From Leucosporidium creatinivorum (taxonomy: Eukaryota > Basidiomycota > Microbotryomycetes > Leucosporidiales > Leucosporidiaceae): a DNA stretch of 64,000 bases. The notes beneath the pieces were generated by a model. The model saw nothing but the letters and a program-made list of their open reading frames with translations, was not told where the DNA came from and made no database searches. The number at the start of each line of letters is the position of its first letter. The first letter of the stretch is position 1. Shown here piece by piece: positions 10,131 through 21,496 of the stretch. The stretch lies in assembly GCA_001600635.1 (NCBI GenBank), contig BCKL01000020.1, positions 62,001 to 126,000 of the forward strand. The letters are read 5' to 3'. Position numbers and translations under genes: made by a program.

Positions 10131-10769
10131 ATGGCCCGACCGCACGCTTCTTCCGTGGATGCTGAACGGGCTTGGGGAGATCAACCTACAGAAGAATCGG
10201 ATCAGCCTACAGAGCTGACGGCACAGGATGTATTGGACAAGGAAGCCCTCGTCAAGTGAGCTGCTCAGCTACTCGTCTCTCGCTCGGCTCGTCTCTCTCG
10301 CTTACTGACAGTCTATATCACTGCAGGGACATCATCAATAAACAAGACGGACTACGAGGTGTGCTCCTGCCCTTCTACAGCTTCAGCAGCAGGCCAGGCC
10401 ACGCAGCTACAACGCGTTAACGAACCGAGCGCTAATACACCCTCGCTCTGCACCTCAACAGCCCTCCTCCAACGCGTAACGGACGTACAAGCAGAAGGAG
10501 CGAAACTCAAGTCCGATAACGGGACCCTGCAGACTTGTGAGTCCTCTTCCTCTTGCTCGCTCGATGGAGCCGAGAGCCCGCCCGGAGCTTGAGGGCTAGG
10601 CAAGGGCTGCTCGCTGACTTGTGAATACATGCAGATATCGACAATCTGACGAGGAATAAGTACGTTTGGGCTGTGCTCTGTCGAGCGACCACGCCGCCGA
10701 GCGGGGGATCAAGAGCACTGACGACCGACCCCTTCGCCGAACAGCGCTGCCATGGCTGCACCTCGTTGA
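10131..10769 (+). CDS. Short coiled-coil protein, SCOC/Slo1 (DUF2205) family
   Basis: Four short introns divide a small gene of about 95 codons. The spliced protein starts MARPHASSVDAERAWGDQPT and carries a coiled coil: KQDGLRALLQRVTDVQAEG, then KLKSDNGTLQTYIDNL, ending NNAAMAAPR. The run LKSxNxxLxxYIxNL is the hallmark of the SCOC/DUF2205 family, which binds Arl1-type GTPases at the Golgi in animals and yeast. The micro-exons are each bounded by canonical donors and a CTGAC branch, and the frame is kept throughout, so this gene would be missed by single-frame ORF searches. The Golgi tether role is inferred from the family. Confidence 0.75.
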
Positions 10770-11326
10770 TCTTGGCCCGCCGGTGGTGAAGAATGTACAG
10801 AGAAGATGAGGGAGCTATCTGTGAAATGTTGTAAGAGTGTCGATAGCTTGCTCCGAGCGAGAAGGGAGATGCGAAGGCCGAGCGCCGAGAAAGGGGGTTC
10901 GGACTCGCTGTGTAGCGAGTCTCAGAGTAGGAGAGAGTAGAGCTTAGTGTATCTGAGACGACTACTGTAGGACGCGAGTTGTGCGAGTCGATTCTGAGGA
11001 CCTCTCCTTCGCGGCGCTTTGAGAATCTCGCTCGACGCGCGCGCTCGGGCTTCTCCTTCTCTTCCCTCTACAACTTGCCCTCGTCTCTCTCTTCAGCTCG
11101 ATCTCGACTCTCTGGGCGGTACAAGGGTACAGGACTACTTTCGCTTGTAGGACAACAGCCTCAGTGCCATCAAAGAAGAGCGACTCGACTCGACTCGACC
11201 CTTCTCGCGTCTGCTCGTTCGACTCGCCTCTTCTTCAAGTCGTCCACCGCCTCTCTCCCTCTCTCCCTCTACGCCAACAGCAGCAGCCTTTTGTATCGAC
11301 CTACAGGACTCGCGCTCCCCTCTGCT
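10770..11326. other. Gap upstream of the sphinganine hydroxylase gene
   Basis: The interval holds the 3' flank of the SCOC-like gene and the promoter and 5' UTR of the hydroxylase. An in-frame extension of the hydroxylase exists back to 10979 but lacks an ATG at its start and has UTR-like composition. Nothing else is recognisable. Confidence 0.4.
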
Positions 11327-12804
11327 ATGATGAGCTACAACCTCACCCTCTCAACGCCACCACTCCCCTTAACCCTCCCCCTCTCCTCCTACCCCTTCTA
11401 CGCCCTGCACCGTCCATCAATCCTCTCCTCCCTCCCCGACCGCTACCTCTCCGTCCTCGCCCCATTCTTCATCTACTGGTCCTTCTCCCTCTTCTTCTAC
11501 TTGCTCGACTCGCTCCACCATCCAGCACTCGAGAAATACAAGCTACACGATCCACAAGAGGTCCTCACCAAGAATAGGGTCACAGTCAAAGAGGTCATCA
11601 AAGCGGTATTGGTCCAACAGGCGTTGCAGACGGTCCTGGGGTTGTTGTGGTTGGAGGAGGACGATCCTTTTAAAGGTCCGTTTCGCAACCATCGAGCGGA
11701 TTTGGAGGGGTATGCAAGGGTTGTAGGGAGGGTGGTGGTGGCTGTATTGGGAGAACGAGTAGGAGGAGGGATTTCCAAGGCTCAGGGGAGCGCATGGGCC
11801 AGTTGGATCTATTGGTGGGGGGTGCCCATCGCTCAGTTCTTCTTCGCCGCGTGAGTTAGTCTGTCTGGCTACATCGGTCCCGCTTCGCTTTTTCCTTTCA
11901 TCTCCCTACTCCCTTCCTGCTCCTCACCGCTTCCCATCCCATCTCCCTCGCTGTTCAACCCGCTAACCCCCACTTGCGCCGAACCCCCCCGCACAGCTTC
12001 ATCCTCGACGCCTGGCAATACACCGTCCACCGCTACTTCCACACCAACCGCTTCCTCTACCGACACATCCACTCAATCCACCACCGCCTCTACGTCCCCT
12101 ACGCCTTTGGAGCCCTCTACAACCACCCTCTCGAAGGCTTCTTCATGGACACTCTGGGCGCGGCTGTCGCTCAAACTTGCGCGCTCATGACCACCAGACA
12201 GGCGATTCTGTTCTTTGCGGTCAGTACCGCAAAGACGGTGGATGATCATTGTGGGTACAAGTTCCCGTGGGATCCGTTTCAGGTCTTGTTTGCCAATGAT
12301 TGCGATTATCATGATATCCATCGTGAGTTTGTCTCTGGCTTTGGGTCTTCGATGTAGTCGAGTCGAGTTTAAGCTGACGATCGGCCCAATCGAGCAGACC
12401 AAATCGCCGGGCTCAAGTACAACTTCTCTCGTTCGCTCCTCTTTCTATCTCTCTCCTCCCTTCTCCCCTCGCTAACGCTCTCGACTCCCACGCAACGCAG
12501 AACCCTACTTCCTCCACTTCGAGTGCGTTCCCCTTCCTCTTCTCCTCCCTCTCCCTCCCTCTCCCCTCGCTGACCTCCCCCTCCTGCATCGCGTTGCAAC
12601 AGCCACTTCCTCGGCACCCGCCTCACGCGCGCCGAATTCGAGGCCAAGAAGAACAAGCGGTTCGCCTCGAAATCGTCCCCTCCCACTTCTTCTCCCACCT
12701 CCGACACCGAGCCAACAGCACCGAAGAACGAGGTCAATGGACCGAATGAACTGGCGGGGACGCCGACGAGTAGGAGGAGGGGGGTCGCGCTCAAAGAGGA
12801 ATGA
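11327..12804 (+). CDS. SUR2: Sphinganine C4-hydroxylase, fatty acid hydroxylase superfamily
   Basis: The protein has N-terminal hydrophobic segments (FFIYWSFSLFFYLLDS and others) and the histidine clusters of the di-iron fatty acid hydroxylases: HRYFH and HSIHH in the second exon, HPLEG, and HDIH continuing as H across an intron near 12322. It matches yeast Sur2, the ER membrane enzyme that hydroxylates sphinganine at C4 to phytosphingosine. Introns lie near 11851, 12322, 12417 and 12522, several producing tiny exons such as the one encoding PYFLHF. The C-terminal tail is charged and serine/threonine rich. Two ATGs lie side by side at 11327 and 11330, and either may be used. A C5-hydroxylase of the ergosterol pathway is a less likely alternative. 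Confidence 0.85.
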
Positions 12805-13793
12805 GAGGGAAGAAGGGAGGGGGGGATGAGTTTATTCTGCTGCATGGGTTTTTGCTAGTCGTCTCGTTGATATACCCCTACACCACCATCACAGCCAGAC
12901 TACACGCTGAATTTACATTCGCTAATCATTTACTGACGGCGGAGAGCTGGGAAACGCGAGCTTCAGCCCACGCGAACCATTGCGATGTACAAGCCTCAGG
13001 GCCGAGCCGAGGACACCGCTTGCGTAGGCCTCGGAGCGAGCCTTGAACTTAACTGAAGCGCGCGCCGAGCATTCTGAGCTGAGGGATGGATGAGCGTAGA
13101 TTGGACCTCGAGAGACGAACACGTTGCCTTATCGTACTCATCGGGATCAGCCATGACTTTCGACGAAGCGACCTCTCTTGACCTACAGCTGCCGATCCCG
13201 AAGCTGAGCTTCGGCTCGGCGTTGGCGTTGGTGAACTCGGAGTGAACGAGCTGCTTGGGCCTGTGAGAGGTTCAGCGACCGAACGGAGCTTTGTTTAAAA
13301 GATGCTGCTGTACGTTTTCGCACTCAAGAAGAGCTGCTGCACGCTGTGCTCGCTGCAACTTCGGCTGAGAAGTGCTCGGCGCCGGCTTGTAAAGGTTCGG
13401 GCTTTGCAGGAGCTGGACCGCCGAGTCTCCGGCTGCGCTGGCAAGCTTGGTGATGAGTTGCTTATGTTACACTGCGTCTAGCATACTCGCTCGAGCTTCT
13501 TGTAGCCTGGTATGACTGCAAGAGGGCTCGCAGGGGGGGTGCGAAGGGTACATCTCGGCTCGGCTCTGCCAGCTCGGTCTCTCTAACACGCTGCAAATTC
13601 CAGTACGCCTGCGGGTCGGCAGCAGCTTCGTCATGGCGCATGCATGCACTCAGATCGCTCGGCGGGATCGACTTTCTGAGTGACGCGCGGTCAAAGCGAC
13701 GGGACTCTTGAGGTCAGCCAGGTAGCTTCGACTCCTACCACAACACTCGTCTCTTTCTCCAAGGACGTACCAGCACTTAAGAACACTCACCAG
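12805..13793. other. Long gap with no gene seen
   Basis: Nearly 1 kb lies between the hydroxylase and the HAM1-like gene. Open frames are short and on both strands, with no recognisable domain and no run of frame-keeping splice sites. It presumably contains the hydroxylase 3' end and the promoter of the HAM1-like gene. A small RNA gene cannot be excluded by eye. Confidence 0.4.
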
Positions 13794-16726
13794 ATGACTA
13801 CGTATCATCCCAACACCTCATCGCTCCCTCTCCTCAGCGAGGAGACGGTCGAATCGGCCTCCATCCAACTCTCCGCTCTCGCAGCAGCGGGCGCCGCGGC
13901 CAAAGAGGGCAAGATGCCCAGCTCGGACCAACTGGCGAGCATGGTCCAAAAGCTGCTCAAGTCCAACCTCCTCCAACCGGGACTCGGCAGCCGCGTAGCA
14001 GGCAAGATCGGCGGTGGTGAGTTTCGCCATTTCGCTCTCGCTCGCGCGGGCTCGGAGAAGCGGGAGCAACGAGCTGAAGATTCGTGGTACATAGGCAAGC
14101 TTAGCCCCAAGGGAGAGGAAGTCGTAGCGAGCAGCCGTGGCGTCTTGGAGGCGCTTACCAGGCTCGGACTCGAGAAGAACAACGATGACAAGGTGGGTCC
14201 TTTCTGCTCGGGCTTCCGAGTGAAGAGAGATACTGACGAGCTGTACTCTACTTGTTCTCCCTACCCCGTACCTCATCGCAACGACCGAACCGACCAGATC
14301 CAACGCTTCATCTGGGCCGCTTCGCACGCCGACGTTGACGTCGATGTCGCCGTCGATGCTGGTAAGTCTCTCTCTCCTACTCCTCCTCCAACCTCCCGCT
14401 GACCTGCTACACACAACAGCCACCCCCGACATTCCCCTCCCCACGGCCGAAGAGCTCACCGAAGCCAACGACGCCATCAAGCAACTCGGCTCGCTCCTCC
14501 TCACTTCCACCAACCTCCGCGACATCGTCTCGGACCTCGTCAACCTCGGACGGGACCTCTTCGCCGATGCGGCTGAGCAAGTTGCCAGCGCGTCGATTCA
14601 GACGACCAAGGCCTCCAAGAGGGCTGCTAAGAAGGCCCGTGGGAGTGAGGCGGAGAGGAAGAAGAGTGGGGTTGAGCAGATTAAGGGTGTTAGTATTACG
14701 CCCGCTGATGTGAGGGATGCGAAGAAGAGTGTCGTTCGCGGCTTGGAGGACAAGAGGGATGAGGCGGTCGACGCTGCTGCCAACAAGGCTCTCGAGGTGA
14801 GTCTTGATGTGATCTTTGCGAGTGTACGGTGGCTGACTATTCGCGATTACTTATAGCTCAAGGAGTGGGCCGAGGAGTCGCTCCCTACCGACGCTCACGA
14901 TGCCTTCATCGAGCGCTTCAAGTCGGTGGGTTCCATCTCGGCGTTTCTCTCACTCATCGCGCGCCCTCGCTGACCCCCTACCCCTCCACCACAGATCATC
15001 AACGAGGTCCAGTCCTCGCCCGAGTACCAAAACTCGCTCAACACCCTCCTCGGCCTCGTCCGCAAGTACGCCAACGCCGCCGGCGACGAGATCAAGAAGG
15101 TCGCCAAGTCCGTCGAAGCCGACGGCGACATCGAGACCAACGCCGCTGCCGACAACGCCCTCACCCTCCTTCGCCAGATCATCGAGTCCTTCACCGGCCC
15201 CCTCGATGGCATCTTCGCCTCGGCCGACAAGGTCGTCACTCACCTCAAGAGGGACGAGCGCCTCAAGAAGCTCGTCAACGAGATCAACAGTCTCGCCGAC
15301 CGCGCCATCAACGATACGGGCTACGCTACCTCGAGCAAGGCGCAGAGGAAGGTCGAGCAGCTCTACAACGAGGCGCAGGAGATTGCCAAGAAGAACGCCG
15401 ACTGGAAGAGGGACGCCGATGCGCTCGTTGATGAGGTCAACAAGGCCCTCGATAACGCGGCCAACGACAAGGCTCTCCTGCAGCTTGGAGATGCGGTCGA
15501 CCGCTTCGAGTTCGCCTCCAAGCAGTTCTTCAAGACTGGCTTCTCCCTCGTCGACACCAGCGCTTGGTCCGACATCTCCCAGGTCATCGTCCCTCGTCTT
15601 CTTGGTGCTCTTCACACCATCCCCCTTCCCCGTGTCGAGTTCACCGTGAGTTGTTTCTCCTCCTTCGCCATCGCCGAGCCGAGAGCTGACCCGCTTCCTC
15701 ACTCTCCCTCAGTCCGCCGACGTCGACCTCATCATCGACAACGTCCGCTTCACCTCCGATTCGTTCATCCCCGACGGCATGTTCTTCAAGAACCACAACG
15801 AGGGCTCGGTCAAGAAGGGCTACGCCGCCTACGCCTCCGAGTTTACCACCTCGACCACCGTCAGCTTCTCGGGTCTCAGACTCCAGGCCAAGGACATCTC
15901 GTACTACATCAAGAAGAAGACGGGATGGATCGGCCTCGAGGATTACGGCCTTTTGGATATCGACATCGGAGGCAGCTCGGGCGATGGACTCGACGTCACC
16001 ATCACTGTTGAGAACGCCGATGAGGACGACCGCGAGACGTTCTTTAAGGTCAAGAAGGTCGATGTTGCTATCGATGGCTTCAACATTTCGATCCACGACT
16101 CGCAGCACTACATCCGCAACTGGTTCGCTCGCCCTGCCCTCCGTGGCTACATCGAGAAGCAGTTGATCCAGGTCGTGAGTCTTGGCGCGCTCTGTGATTT
16201 CCTCCTCGCTGTCGCATTGCAATCGCTGACGCTCCCTCTCTCTCTCTCACAGCTCGAGGAGCAGACCGCCTCGGCGTTCAAGTCCGCCGACAAGGCCGCC
16301 TATGAGCTCTCGCTCAAGTCTGCCGGCGCCTACGGAGCCGCTCCCGACCCTCTCGCCTTCCTCCGCGGCATCTTCTACACCTCGCCCCTCTCCTCCTCCG
16401 CCCTCTCCGAAGTCACCTCCACCGGCGTCACCAAGATTGGCCCCAACGGCGAGTGGATCCTCTCCGTCGGAGTCGAGGAGGAGCTTCTCCCTGGAAGGAG
16501 GACTGGCCTCGCCATCAAGGATTCGAGCGACGTCGTTTCCCGCAAGAGGGCGCTCGAGAGCCTCGCTGAGGAGGGCAGGCAGGAGCTCGAGGATGTTAGA
16601 CATCAGCTCGAGGGTGTCGTTGAGGAGGTCAGCGAGGAGGCCGATAGGATCAAGTTTGAGGCGCAGAAGAAGCAGAAGGAGGAGGCGAGGAGGAACGGAT
16701 GGAGGTCCCAGGCTTTCGACCTTTGA
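13794..16726 (+). CDS. HAM1-like fungal protein, N- and C-terminal HAM1 domains
   Basis: A long multi-exon gene encodes a fungal protein of about 770 residues. The N-terminal half contains TAEELTEANDAIKQLGSLL, a central helical region with many coiled stretches (HLKRDERLKKLVNEINSLAD), and TDTSAW-like and IPLPRVEFTSADVDLIIDN sequence. The latter begins a beta-rich tubular domain continuing with FSGLRLQAKDISYYIKKKTG. The C-terminus ends GWRSQAFDL after an acidic coiled coil. This architecture fits fungal proteins annotated as hyphal anastomosis HAM1-like, with a C-terminal part resembling BPI-type lipid-binding folds. A role in lipid binding or cell fusion is inferred from annotation of relatives only. 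The start at 13794 gives MTTYHPNTSSLPLL, which is preferred over the non-ATG extension upstream. Confidence 0.75.
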
Positions 16727-17117
16727 GAACCCCCTCGTCGTCGCCGAAGTTGCTCAGTTCGCCGTGTTTAGTCTTCCCCCCGCTCTTACATAACAAAGTC
16801 AATCTCTTGTAGCATAGCACACAAACAGATACAAGCCGTGCAAAGAAATGAAGTCTCAGTGCCCTTTCCACTCTCGTCGAGCTTCGAGCGAGCTTCGAGC
16901 TACCTTCACTCTCGCTTCGAGATACGGTACAACCAAGATTCATCGCATGTCCCCTCGGGTATCGCTATTCCCCCTTCCGAGCTTTCCGTATCTCTATACA
17001 TCGAGCAACCGTCCCCGCGGGCTCTGCGAAAGCGACGAGGTCAGCGCTGAGCTCGAGCGAGCGCCGGGACGGGAAAGGACGGGACCGAGGTATGCGCACC
17101 GTTCAGAGTCGGAGCGG
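16727..17117. other. Convergent gap between the HAM1-like gene and a broken F-box gene
   Basis: The interval holds 3' flanks of two convergent genes. Short purine-pyrimidine repeats (cttcgagc units near 16875-16925) are present but do not form an array. No gene is seen. Confidence 0.45.
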
Positions 17118-18546
17118 TCAGTCTATAGCAAGAGAGGGAGTTCAGCTTCCGGTCGACGGAGGAGGTGGTAGAGCAGCTCAGCCGTAAAGTAGCTCTCGTC
17201 GCCTCGAGGCTCAATGCCTCGGGCGAGACAGGCGGCCTCCCACTCGCTCTCCATAGAAGCGCCGCCATAGTAGAAGTTCTCCCACATATCATGGATCCTC
17301 CAGCGGCGTAGCTGAGCTATGGAAGGCAGGTCCAGCACTCCGAGAAGCTCGGGCGGTAGTCGATCGGCGAGGGGGTCCAAAGTGAGCTTGGAGATGACCA
17401 GTAGGGTGAGAGGGTGGGAGATGAGTGAGAGGAGGAAGTTTAGAGTGGATGGCTTCACGCTGTAACTATTGAGAGCCGTGAGCGAGGTGCAGGCGGAGAG
17501 GATGGCTTTGAGGGAGGAAAGGACGGGAGGAAGCAGATCGGCCATGGGAGAGTCCGCAACCACGTCGGGGTATGTGAGCCTGAGTTGGGAGAGTTGAGGT
17601 GCTACCTCCAGAAGGGTCTCTTGAAGCTCGTTGGTGGGGCCATCAAGCTCGCAGTGCAACTCGAGGCGGGTGAGCTGAGGCGCCCGTTTCGAAAGGGGGG
17701 ACGAGGAAGGAGGGGAGGTTGGATAGGTGAGTCTCGAGGGCGAGGCTGTGAAGCATCATTGGGGAAGCCTCCATGAAGTCTTTGTCAACCGTGACCTCCC
17801 CGCACAGCGACAATCGGCGGAGCTCTGTCAGGCAAGGCATCAGTTCTGGAGGGAGACGTATCGGCTCAGAGGGGGTACACTGTTGGAAGGGATTGGTGGA
17901 GCAGAGTTCGGAGCATTCGGTCAATGTAGCATGGAGGGCTGGCGGGAGCTTAGGAGGATGGCTGGGGATTTGAGGTCCGAGCTCGGCGGGATTGAGGCGG
18001 CGCGAAGGCTTTCGTTGGCTCGGCATCTCGAGTACAACAGCTAACGCGCTGCATCAGGTGAGAAGAGTAGAACTACACTGCATTAGATCTCGAGTACAAC
18101 AGCTAACGCGCTGCATCAGTCCCCGCGAACGAATCGCTTCTCTACAAACACCTACTGCCGACCAGATCTTCATGTGAGGCGTTGAGCCCGACGCCGTTGC
18201 CGAAGATTTCAAGCTCTCCCACCATGATCTGCACCCGTTGCAGCGTCGCAAGCTCGTCGGCCGAATCGGGCGCGTCGACATGAAGGCGCCCCAAGCGCAT
18301 CGGACGGGATCCTCGAGTGCTGGATACTGCGTTGATGAACCTCGTCCACTTTGGACTCCGGCAGTTGACCTCGTGGGTTGAGCTGAGGAGATCCTGCGAA
18401 GGGGTGCGCCAATCCTGGGCGACGAGTGAGGTGTGGGTGAACAGGTGTCTGGTGAAATCCTGTCCCATGGCGTAAGTTTGATCGTCTTCCGTGAGCTCAG
18501 GGACGCGGTGGAGGATCTCGGGAGGCAGGTCCTGGATGGCGGCCAT
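17118..18546 (-). pseudogene. F-box family gene 3, broken, cassette 2 second gene
   Basis: The gene opens with MAAIQDLPPEILHRVPEL and LVAQDWRTPSQDLLSST and is closest to the paralogue at 35060-36221. Three lesions are visible against that copy. First, the run near 17690-17700 has one extra G, shifting the frame after SFLVPP. Second, the terminal donor reads acggctgag instead of acgggtgag, destroying the GT. Third, the central intron region carries about 280 bases of extra sequence (roughly 17860-18140), including a 33-base direct repeat. Downstream parts remain recognisable (LRRWRIHDMWE, ARGIEPRGDESYFT), so decay is recent. The lesions apply to this assembly and one could be a base-call error, but three together support a pseudogene. 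Confidence 0.7.
18025..18119. repeat. 33-base direct repeat, two copies 62 bases apart
   Basis: The same 33 bases, beginning atctcgagtacaacagc, occur at 18025-18057 and 18087-18119. Both copies fall in the extra sequence inside the central intron region of the broken F-box gene and are absent from its paralogue. The repeat suggests a local slippage or repair duplication. Confidence 0.8.
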
Positions 18547-18814
18547 CTCGGCGGAGGGGTGGCACTGAAGCTCGGCGTTGGGTCGAAGGGGGTTGAGAGG
18601 GAGGGTGTAGCTGTATTTGGAGGCGGAGTGTTAGTCCCGCGTTTCGCTTCGATCCTCTGCAGCTCTCCAACTTCCTGCGACCCGTCAGCTGGTTCCTCAT
18701 AGCTCAACCGAACCCTCCTTAGCGCTCCCGCTCGCCCACTCTCGTCCTCTCCACCTCCGAGCACACACAGAACGCTTCCTGCTCTCCGCAGAACAGCACT
18801 ACTCACCTTCAGCA

Positions 18815-19290
18815 GCAATTGTCGTTCCGAGCAGCAGCTTTGTCCGTCTCTCTCAGCACAGCACGCGGTCCTGTCCTCCTTCCCAGCTTCGAGAGCGGCT
18901 CCTTCGACGACGAGGGGAGAGCGGGCCAGGGTGATAGAGATTGGCTGTAGAGCTTAACTGCTGTCCTAGCTAAGCGAGCTGTCAAAGAGGGCGAAACGAG
19001 CGAGACGAGCAAAGTGAATGGNGGGAGGGCAAGGAGCAAACGGACGTCTGAGCTCGGGCGGTTCGAGCGGAGAGGGCGAAGGGAGAGGGGTGTTGTGAGT
19101 TGGATGTGGATGTGGATGTGGATGTGGATGTGGTGGAGTGTAAAGCGGTGACTGGAAGCTGGTGTACCACTATGAGCTCTTTTGCTGCCCCTCGGCGCAG
19201 CCAGCGTCGGCTCACCTGTCGCGCTGCTGAGTCTGCTGCTGGTCTCCTCCCAGCCTCACGGCTCGCCTGCTCAATGAATATGGAGTAGGG
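18815..19290 (-). repeat. Conserved leader block upstream of F-box gene 3
   Basis: Read on the minus strand it matches the block at 28600-29065. The parts from the hexamer repeat to the agacgtccgtttgctcc segment are nearly identical, and the matches become weaker from about 19018 leftwards. The segment ending ttgctgctgaag with its gtgagtagtg donor lies near 18818. It is probably promoter plus non-coding first exon. Confidence 0.6.
19101..19133. repeat. GGATGT hexamer microsatellite
   Basis: About five and a half copies of tggatg/tgtgga-type hexamer stand in the leader block. The same tract in reverse complement stands at 28744-28776, in the mirrored block upstream of F-box gene 6, with the same number of units as far as can be read. 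Confidence 0.8.
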
Positions 19291-19587
19291 CTACGTCCCA
19301 ACGAGTCTTTGGTCTCTCGACTGGACAGGACGCTGAGTGCCAGGTCCGACTACCGCCGAGCTTTTGCTTCGCCGCCTCTCGCTCTCGCTGCGAGCCTAGG
19401 GTACAAAGCAAGATTCATCTCATGGCAAGGGTATCTGAACTTTCGTATAGCGTATCCTCGCTTCTTCGTGCAGCGTTTTGTCGCTCCAGCAAGTCTGCGA
19501 GAGGGTGAAGTAGATCAACGCCGAGGTCGAGCGAACGCCGCAAAGGGAGAGGAGGAGATAGGCCCACCGTTCGTCGTGGTCGAGCCA

Positions 19588-20712
19588 TCAGTCTGTAGGA
19601 AGAGAGGTCAGCTTCGAGTCGTGAGAGCGAAGAGTGGAGGTAGCTCACCCGTGAAGTAGCGCTCATCGCCGCGAGGCTCAACACCTCGAGCTCGACAAGC
19701 TGCGTTCCAGTCGGTCTCGCCACCATCGATGAAGCTCGGAGAACTCTCTATTCTCCAGCGCTTCAGCTTGGACATGCTGGGGAGGTCGAACGCCTCGGCG
19801 AGCTCGTCGGGCATTCGATCACAGAGGGTTTCAAGGCGGAGATTCGAGATAGTGAGTAGAGTGAATGGACTCCGGAGGAGAGCAAGGATACGCTTCGTGA
19901 TGGATGGCGCTACTCCGTTGAGGTCGAGAGTAACTACTGAGGTGCAGGCGGCGAGGAATGCATCGAGGCAGGGAAGGGAGTGGAGCGCCTCTTGCTCCAC
20001 AGTTAGCTGGAGTTGCGTGAGGCGGTTGGCAAGGGATACGAGCCCAGCTTGTAGAGTGCTGCTGAGTGCGTCATGCCTGCAGAATAGCTCGAGACGGCTG
20101 AGGCGAGGAGCGATCGTAGCGAAAGGGAGAAGGAAGGAGGGGATCTCGGTGAGGTCTGAAGTAATGCTAAGTGTCTGTAGCATCATCGGGGTGGGAGTAG
20201 CAAACCCTCCGCCGACAGCAGCCGCAGCCGCGGAGCTGTACAGCTTTAGGCAGCGCAGTCCTGCAATAACAGTCACGGTTACTTCGAGTTTCGGCCTACC
20301 GTCGGGGCGAGTGCTTACCACTAATGAGGCGAGCGTGTAGCGCACCGAGTGGTTTTCCCGCACCGACGATANACAGCTGCTGCACCTCAACACACTGACG
20401 TTGTANAAGCGCGAGCTCGTNGGCNGATGTCTCCGTTACGACGACGATCAAGGACCCTAGCTGCTTCGCAGGGGAGCCGTGCGGAGAAGCGATGNCCTCN
20501 AGGANCTTCCTATACGNCTGGGTGCGCCACGTGTTGAACCGAAAAGTTGAGGCGAGGAGGCGNTGTGCAGGGGCTCGCCAAGCTCGGGCGACGAGCGCCG
20601 CCTGGCGAAACGTTGGGCCCACGCTCTCACCCTGAGTCGCGATAGATGGGATAGCTACGAGCTCGAGGATTCGATCAAGGAGCTCGGGTGGCAGGTCTTG
20701 GATGACGGCCAT
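19588..20712 (-). CDS. F-box family protein 4, cassette 2 first gene
   Basis: The protein starts MAVIQDLPPELLDRILEL, then VARAWRAPA and LLASTFRFNTWRT, an intron (gtaagc donor, attgcag acceptor) and GLRCLKLYSS. Leucine-rich stretches such as PRLSRLELFCRHDAL follow, then CRARGVEPRGDERYFT and a terminal intron giving D and stop at 19588. Nine ambiguous bases lie in exon 1 (20371-20563), so the exact sequence of that part is unknown. The copy at 27165-28289 on the opposite strand is nearly identical over the whole gene with no length difference. A visible change is EPRG here against EPRD there. It is likely intact. The F-box suggests Skp1 binding and the leucine-rich body suggests substrate recognition; both are inferences. 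Confidence 0.75.
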
Positions 20713-21496
20713 AGCGAAGGAGAGGGTGTGAGAGAGCAGAGAGCGCCGGGGAGAAGTCGAAGGAGCCGGCGTAGGAGAGCGAGGGTAGCTTCGGTTCTAT
20801 GTGGGGGGAAAAAGGTAAGAGATAGACGCAACGCGGGCGCCAACCTGCTCTGCTACAGCTCCTCAGCCGGCTTCCAGCGGCGATGCACTCCCTCAACATC
20901 AGCTCCAGCATGCTCTGCACTACCGCCAATCGCCTACAGCAGAGCACAGGCTGCACCCCAGTCACTCAAAGACTAAGCACTCACCTTCAGCAGCAGTCGT
21001 CAACGCCCAGCAGCAGCAGCAGATCACAGCTCCTCGTTCCCAGCAGCTTTCCCGTTTCCAGCTTCTGTAGTCCTTCGAGCGCGATGGGAGAGCGGTCGGT
21101 ACCAGCGATGGTGGTGTGTGAGTCGGAGTCGTGTCTTAGCTGAGCGAGCTGTCGAGACGAAGAAGCGAGGCGATGAGAGAGGAAGCAAGAGGGAGAGAGC
21201 GATGAGACGCGAGCAAGTCGAGGTCGGAAAGGGGCCGAGTGCAGTTATACGCGGAGCAAGGGCTGTTTGCAGCGTACGACTCTACTCAATTCTGCTCTGT
21301 CGAGTTCTGCAGCCCTTGAAGCGGCTTGACAAGCCCTGCTCGGCGAAGGCTCGGCGCTTCCTTTCGCGTCTCTTTCCTCCTTTCGCCTCTACCCTCCTTC
21401 ACCCCTCACCAACCCAAAGATCAAGCGCAAATCATTTACTGCAAGCTACACCCACGTCACCTCTCGCCCTCACCCTCTCCCTGCTGACTCGTTCCC
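20713..21496. other. Region upstream of F-box gene 4 and downstream of AOS1
   Basis: The segment from 20713 to about 21250 corresponds to 26610-27164 in mirror image, but with many substitutions and length differences, unlike the near-identical gene bodies. It includes a short leader block (20985-21250) with the gctgctgaag and gtgagt donor. The rest is the AOS1 3' flank. No gene is seen. Confidence 0.5.

Noticed and set aside
10979-11326. N-terminal extension of the sphinganine hydroxylase
   Set aside because: The extension lacks an ATG at its start and its composition is UTR-like; the paired ATGs at 11327 and 11330 fit the family length.
16860-16930. Short cttcgagc repeats as a tandem array
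   Set aside because: Only a few imperfect units occur with irregular spacing.
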